From Porticoccaceae bacterium (GTDB lineage Bacteria > Pseudomonadota > Gammaproteobacteria > Pseudomonadales > Porticoccaceae), in NCBI GenBank assembly GCA_002692165.1, contig NZJL01000053.1:1-10385 (forward strand): a stretch of 10,385 nucleotides of DNA, written 5' to 3'. Of the stretch, positions 7,871-10,385 are shown in pieces (positions within the stretch are counted from its first letter, which is position 1; every line of letters begins with the position of its first letter). The notes under the pieces are model-generated. The model ran no database searches. It saw nothing but the letters and a program-made list of their open reading frames with translations, and was not told the origin of the DNA. The translations under genes were made by a program, and so were the position numbers.

Positions 7871-8001
7871 ATGGAGCAGAAGATTATGGGAGCTCCAATA
7901 GGGACTAAGCTTTGGATGTATAAAACTATGGTTTTGAGCCGTCGGTTTGAAGAGGTGATTGAAAAAATCTACCTTTAGGGCAAGACACCGGCTTTAACAT
8001 G
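7871..8001 (+). pseudogene. Remnant of a TPP-dependent dehydrogenase E1 alpha subunit (5' end)
   Basis: ATG 7871 opens a 35-residue frame whose end, LWMYKTMVLSRRFEEVIEK, matches the N-terminal helix of pyruvate/acetoin dehydrogenase-type E1 alpha subunits (the LYRTMVxxRRFEE pattern). A TAG at 7976-7978 interrupts it where the family usually has an acidic residue before Gly-Lys (IYL*GKTPA). A one-base loss near 7991 then shifts FNM (7993-8001) out of frame. After that the match ends abruptly, so more than nine tenths of the roughly 320-residue gene has gone, including the TPP-binding site. In life the enzyme would decarboxylate a 2-oxo acid. Three separate lesions make a sequencing error unlikely. 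Confidence 0.72.
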
Positions 8002-8035
8002 CTTGGTTTTACTAAGCTTAGGAGGTAGAAATATT

Positions 8036-8230
8036 GTGCCAAATGCTGTGCACTGGACGTTGGAAGTATCCGTGAAGGATGGGCAAATTTCAGTTTTCAA
8101 AGAGCTATTCAAGACGGCCGTTACTCCAGTAAGTTTTATTGTTCTAGGGCACCCTAGTGCTGACTTATGTGTTGAGCTTGCAGGCTTAAATCCAAGATGC
8201 CTTAAGTTGGAAGCAAGATTTTCGCGATAC
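8036..8230 (+). pseudogene. ABM-fold (antibiotic biosynthesis monooxygenase-like) protein with internal deletion
   Basis: GTG 8036 has a perfect AGGAGG at 8020-8025, 10 nt upstream. The first 29 residues (VHWTLEVSVKDGQISVFKELF within them) match the first strand and helix of small ABM proteins. The next part, SFIVLGHPSADLCVELAGLN and on to FSR, matches their C-terminus (the typical VYGNPSxExxxALxG...GFxR ending). The middle, about 50 residues with the usual EPGxLxYEWF and HIYERY segments, is missing in frame at residues 29-30. The family normally stops right after this FSR, but here the codon is TAC (8228-8230), one change from TAA or TAG. The frame therefore runs on to 8377 and into the antisense of the phosphatase gene. 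Function is probably lost. The ABM call is by recalled family pattern, not a search. Confidence 0.62.
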
Positions 8231-8304
8231 AATCTTAGTTGCTTTTATTTGCTCATTCGATTCGTGCGGAAGTGGGCTCTATTCATCTTAGGTCAGTCCC
8301 AGGG

Positions 8305-10116
8305 CTATAAAATTGCGGCGCCGCGCTCGTCATCTCGATACTCTATGATATTTCTTCGGTGTTTTTTTTCTTTATAGGTGTCATTTTTTACTGTGTCGAC
8401 GAAGTGCCAGGTGGCTTTAATAGTGTCGTGAGTGAATAGAAGTGTCATAAAGCCTCGGTCAGCGGCATTAAAGTATTGAAGGTCATTAATCAATTCGACT
8501 ATGTTCGCCTCAGTCGGCGGGATATCCTCCTCACTTAGATCGAGATAGTGTTCCAATCCGGGTGAGGATACTGATGGTGCGGCAAACTCCACCCCAACGA
8601 AATCGCCAGCAATGTCCCTGAGGTTGTTGCACCAAGCGTTGTGAGTGTCGCCGGCAAGCACAACGAGGTTTTTGTTCAATCTTTTTGCAGTCATTAATAT
8701 TTCTTCTCTCTCTTGAGAGTATCCGTCCCAGGCATCAAGGTTATATGGAATATCCGGAAGTCCTAATAATGCTTCCACTTCTGGAGACAGACGGTGCTTG
8801 TAGCTTTCAAAGTACTTTTTTTCTGATTCAGCTAAGCGTTTGTCACCCTTTGTTAAGCGTTTATCTATCCTCGCAAGTTTCGCGAGATTCTTGTACTCTT
8901 CTATGGTAGTGCGCTGGGTTACGATTGCAGCCGGGAGATTCATCCGCCCCATCAGCACCTGCTGTCCCAATACTTGCCATTTGCTGGTAGAAGTTTCAAG
9001 ATTGTTTTGTAACGATCGAAGTTGCCTCGAGCCAAGCATCTTTCGATCAGACGCCGCTAAATCAGAAGAAAAAGATTTCGTATCAAATAGGTCTGTCTCG
9101 GGATCAATATAGTTAGCATAACTCATTTGCTGATCACGTCCGATGTTCCTTGTATCTAACATATGCAAATCGAGCAGCTCCCCAAACTTAAAGCTCCGGT
9201 TAATAATTTTGTTTTTTTCCCTTATCGATTGTCTAATTGGCATCCACTCGAAGTAAGCCCTCATGGCTGCAGTTTTTCGTTTGAAATAGCTGCCCTCGCC
9301 CTGCTGATGATTTTCTGCACCATTTTTAAAAGCATCGTTACTTATCTCATGATCATCCCAGACGGCTATCAAGGGAGCGGAATGGGTTAGTTTCTGCAGG
9401 TTAATATCAGTACGATATTGTGCATAGCGAGTGCGATAATCTTGAAGCGTAAAGAGTTCATGTTCTGGAAGGACTTCTCGATCAAGTTCTTTGGCGTGTT
9501 CGCTAGCATAGCCATCTCTGCCGTATTCATAGATGAAATCACCCAAATGGAGTATTGCGTCTACATCTTTTTGTTGCGCAGCCAAATTATAAGCATGGAA
9601 GTGCCCAGCTGGGTAATTCGAGCACGAGACAACAGACAATTTCACTGACTGGATGCGTTCGCTCGGTAATGTTTTTGTTGAGGCGATCGGTGAAGAAACG
9701 CCGTTGCAAAAAAAACGATAAAAATAATGGGTCTGTGAAGTCAAATTTTGCACGTCTACTTTCACTGTAAAATCACTTTCTATGGAGGCTGTTTCGATGC
9801 CGTGTGCAATCCTATTATCAAAATTCGAGTTCTTAGACAGTTCCCAGGCCACTGGCACCGTCAGACCATCCTCTTCGGAATCAGGGGTAATTCGTGTCCA
9901 GAGAACCACCGAATTGGTGGTCGGATCGCCACTTGCAACACCATGGATAAACTTGACAGCGGCGTTATTTTTTATTGGGCGAATTTGGTCAACGCTGTCC
10001 GTTGACCTGCTGTTTTTGTCAGCGCAGGCTGAAATTGAAGAGGACAGAACGGCAACACTTATGCCGTCTTTTGTCAATTTAAAAAAATCGCGCCTGGTCA
10101 AATAGTTTTTTTTCAT
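8305..10116 (-). CDS. PhoD-like alkaline phosphatase/phosphodiesterase, Tat-exported
   Basis: 603 residues. PhoD-family enzymes cleave phosphate monoesters and diesters outside the cytoplasm, using iron and calcium, and scavenge phosphate. Seen: twin-arginine signal TRRDFFK (residues 7-13), then a hydrophobic stretch ending in ISAC with Cys31, a plausible lipobox. An N-terminal Ig-like PhoD_N domain follows (FIHGVASGDPTTNSVVLWTR onward), then the metallophosphatase core: C165 in SCSNYPAGH, D193 and Y196 in HLGDFIYEYG, WDDHE with D254, D255 and H256, and AGDTHNAW with D490 and H492. All core motifs are present and in order, and the length is in the family range. The start ATG 10116 has only a weak AAAGA nearby. 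It converges on the decayed genes to its left; its 3' end overlaps, on the other strand, the run-on of the ABM remnant. No Pho box was recognised upstream. Confidence 0.92.
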   Translation of the reverse strand: MKKNYLTRRDFFKLTKDGISVAVLSSSISACADKNSRSTDSVDQIRPIKNNAAVKFIHGVASGDPTTNSVVLWTRITPDSEEDGLTVPVAWELSKNSNFDNRIAHGIETASIESDFTVKVDVQNLTSQTHYFYRFFCNGVSSPIASTKTLPSERIQSVKLSVVSCSNYPAGHFHAYNLAAQQKDVDAILHLGDFIYEYGRDGYASEHAKELDREVLPEHELFTLQDYRTRYAQYRTDINLQKLTHSAPLIAVWDDHEISNDAFKNGAENHQQGEGSYFKRKTAAMRAYFEWMPIRQSIREKNKIINRSFKFGELLDLHMLDTRNIGRDQQMSYANYIDPETDLFDTKSFSSDLAASDRKMLGSRQLRSLQNNLETSTSKWQVLGQQVLMGRMNLPAAIVTQRTTIEEYKNLAKLARIDKRLTKGDKRLAESEKKYFESYKHRLSPEVEALLGLPDIPYNLDAWDGYSQEREEILMTAKRLNKNLVVLAGDTHNAWCNNLRDIAGDFVGVEFAAPSVSSPGLEHYLDLSEEDIPPTEANIVELINDLQYFNAADRGFMTLLFTHDTIKATWHFVDTVKNDTYKEKKHRRNIIEYRDDERGAAIL

Positions 10117-10180
10117 TATCTTTTTTTAAGAGTAAACTTGAGTATTTTCTTAAAGATTTTTCAATCTAACGCTTTTGACG

Positions 10181-10197
10181 CGGTGATGTTATCACCG
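10181..10197. promoter_or_regulatory. Inverted repeat upstream of the phosphatase gene
   Basis: CGGTGAT (10181-10187), a 3-base spacer, and ATCACCG (10191-10197) form a perfect 7-bp inverted repeat about 65 bases before the phosphatase start. It sits between two divergent genes, where an operator would be expected. It has no T-run after it on either strand, so it is not a standard terminator. The binding protein is unknown. Confidence 0.35.
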
Positions 10198-10261
10198 ATG
10201 AGCATGTAAATTCGAACGAATCTTTTTGCTTAAATGTTTTATTAAGGATTTAAGGTTAGGG

Positions 10262-10279
10262 TTGTCAAACTGATGACAA
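10262..10279. promoter_or_regulatory. Inverted repeat across a start codon
   Basis: TTGTCA (10262-10267) and TGACAA (10274-10279), separated by 6 bases, form a perfect inverted repeat that spans the ATG at 10273 of the partial gene at the window edge. It could be an operator or an RNA hairpin that hides the start. Chance is possible for 6-bp arms. Confidence 0.25.
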
Positions 10280-10385
10280 AAGAAACGAAATTGTTACAGC
10301 TAATCACTTCTGCTGCACTCGCATTGAGCAACGAAAGAGATATATTGACTTGCGTTGTTTCTGGTGAGTCAGATAAAGCCTTAAG
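10273..10385 (+). CDS. Start of an unidentified protein, cut by the window edge
   Basis: ATG 10273 opens a frame that stays open for 37 codons to the window end. It begins MTKETKLLQLITSAALAL and continues with a mixed, soluble-looking sequence (SNERDILTCVVSGESDKAL). There is no signal peptide. The nearest purine-rich stretch (AGGG) is about 12 nt upstream, a weak ribosome binding site. The gene runs divergently from the phosphatase. Too little is present to name a family. Confidence 0.4.
   Translation, partial: MTKETKLLQLITSAALALSNERDILTCVVSGESDKAL

Noticed and set aside
8003..8377. An intact 124-residue hypothetical protein
   Set aside because: The upstream TTG has no ribosome binding site, the GTG at 8036 does, and the product is an ABM-fold protein missing its middle and its stop codon.
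1..10385. tRNA genes, CRISPR arrays, insertion sequence ends
   Set aside because: I saw no cloverleaf pattern, no regularly spaced repeats, and no transposase with terminal inverted repeats.

Overview
The window looks like a chromosomal segment of a Gammaproteobacterium with moderate to AT-leaning composition. That placement is an inference. It rests on the E. coli/Pseudomonas-type glutathione reductase, the Tat-exported PhoD-like phosphatase, ordinary AAGGAG-type ribosome binding sites, and a catabolic gene set of the kind common in marine or host-associated Gammaproteobacteria. No ribosomal or other marker gene is present to fix the lineage.

Layout from left to right: (1) a minus-strand acetoacetyl-CoA synthetase that breaks after about 409 residues and looks like a pseudogene; (2) a roughly 340-base divergent intergenic region with a 14-base perfect palindrome; (3) a complete plus-strand glutathione reductase; (4) a Rieske oxygenase block made of a small Rieske [2Fe-2S] ferredoxin, a full-length Rieske non-haem iron oxygenase alpha subunit and an NTF2/SnoaL-like protein; (5) a second, paralogous Rieske oxygenase alpha subunit destroyed by three in-frame stops and loss of its C-terminus; (6) an exported lipoprotein with two VOC (glyoxalase-fold) domains; (7) a short gene graveyard holding the 5' end of a TPP-dependent dehydrogenase E1-alpha gene and an antibiotic-biosynthesis-monooxygenase (ABM) fold gene with an internal deletion and a lost stop; (8) a convergent minus-strand PhoD-like phosphatase with a Tat signal and a lipobox-like cysteine; (9) an upstream region with two inverted repeats and the start of an unidentified plus-strand gene.

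The working genes suggest a remnant catabolic island. The ferredoxin would pass electrons to the Rieske oxygenase, with the NTF2-like and VOC proteins as accessories. No dedicated ferredoxin reductase is visible, and the neighbouring flavoenzyme is a true glutathione reductase. The substrate cannot be read from sequence.

The main biological signal is decay. Four genes (acetoacetyl-CoA synthetase, second Rieske oxygenase, E1-alpha, ABM protein) are broken by different lesion types while intact genes sit between them. This suggests a genome losing catabolic capacity, as in some host-associated bacteria. I did not find convincing evidence for a wholly new molecular system. The least explained items are the degraded paralogous Rieske pair, the exported VOC lipoprotein with incomplete metal sites, and the oddly extended NTF2-like protein.
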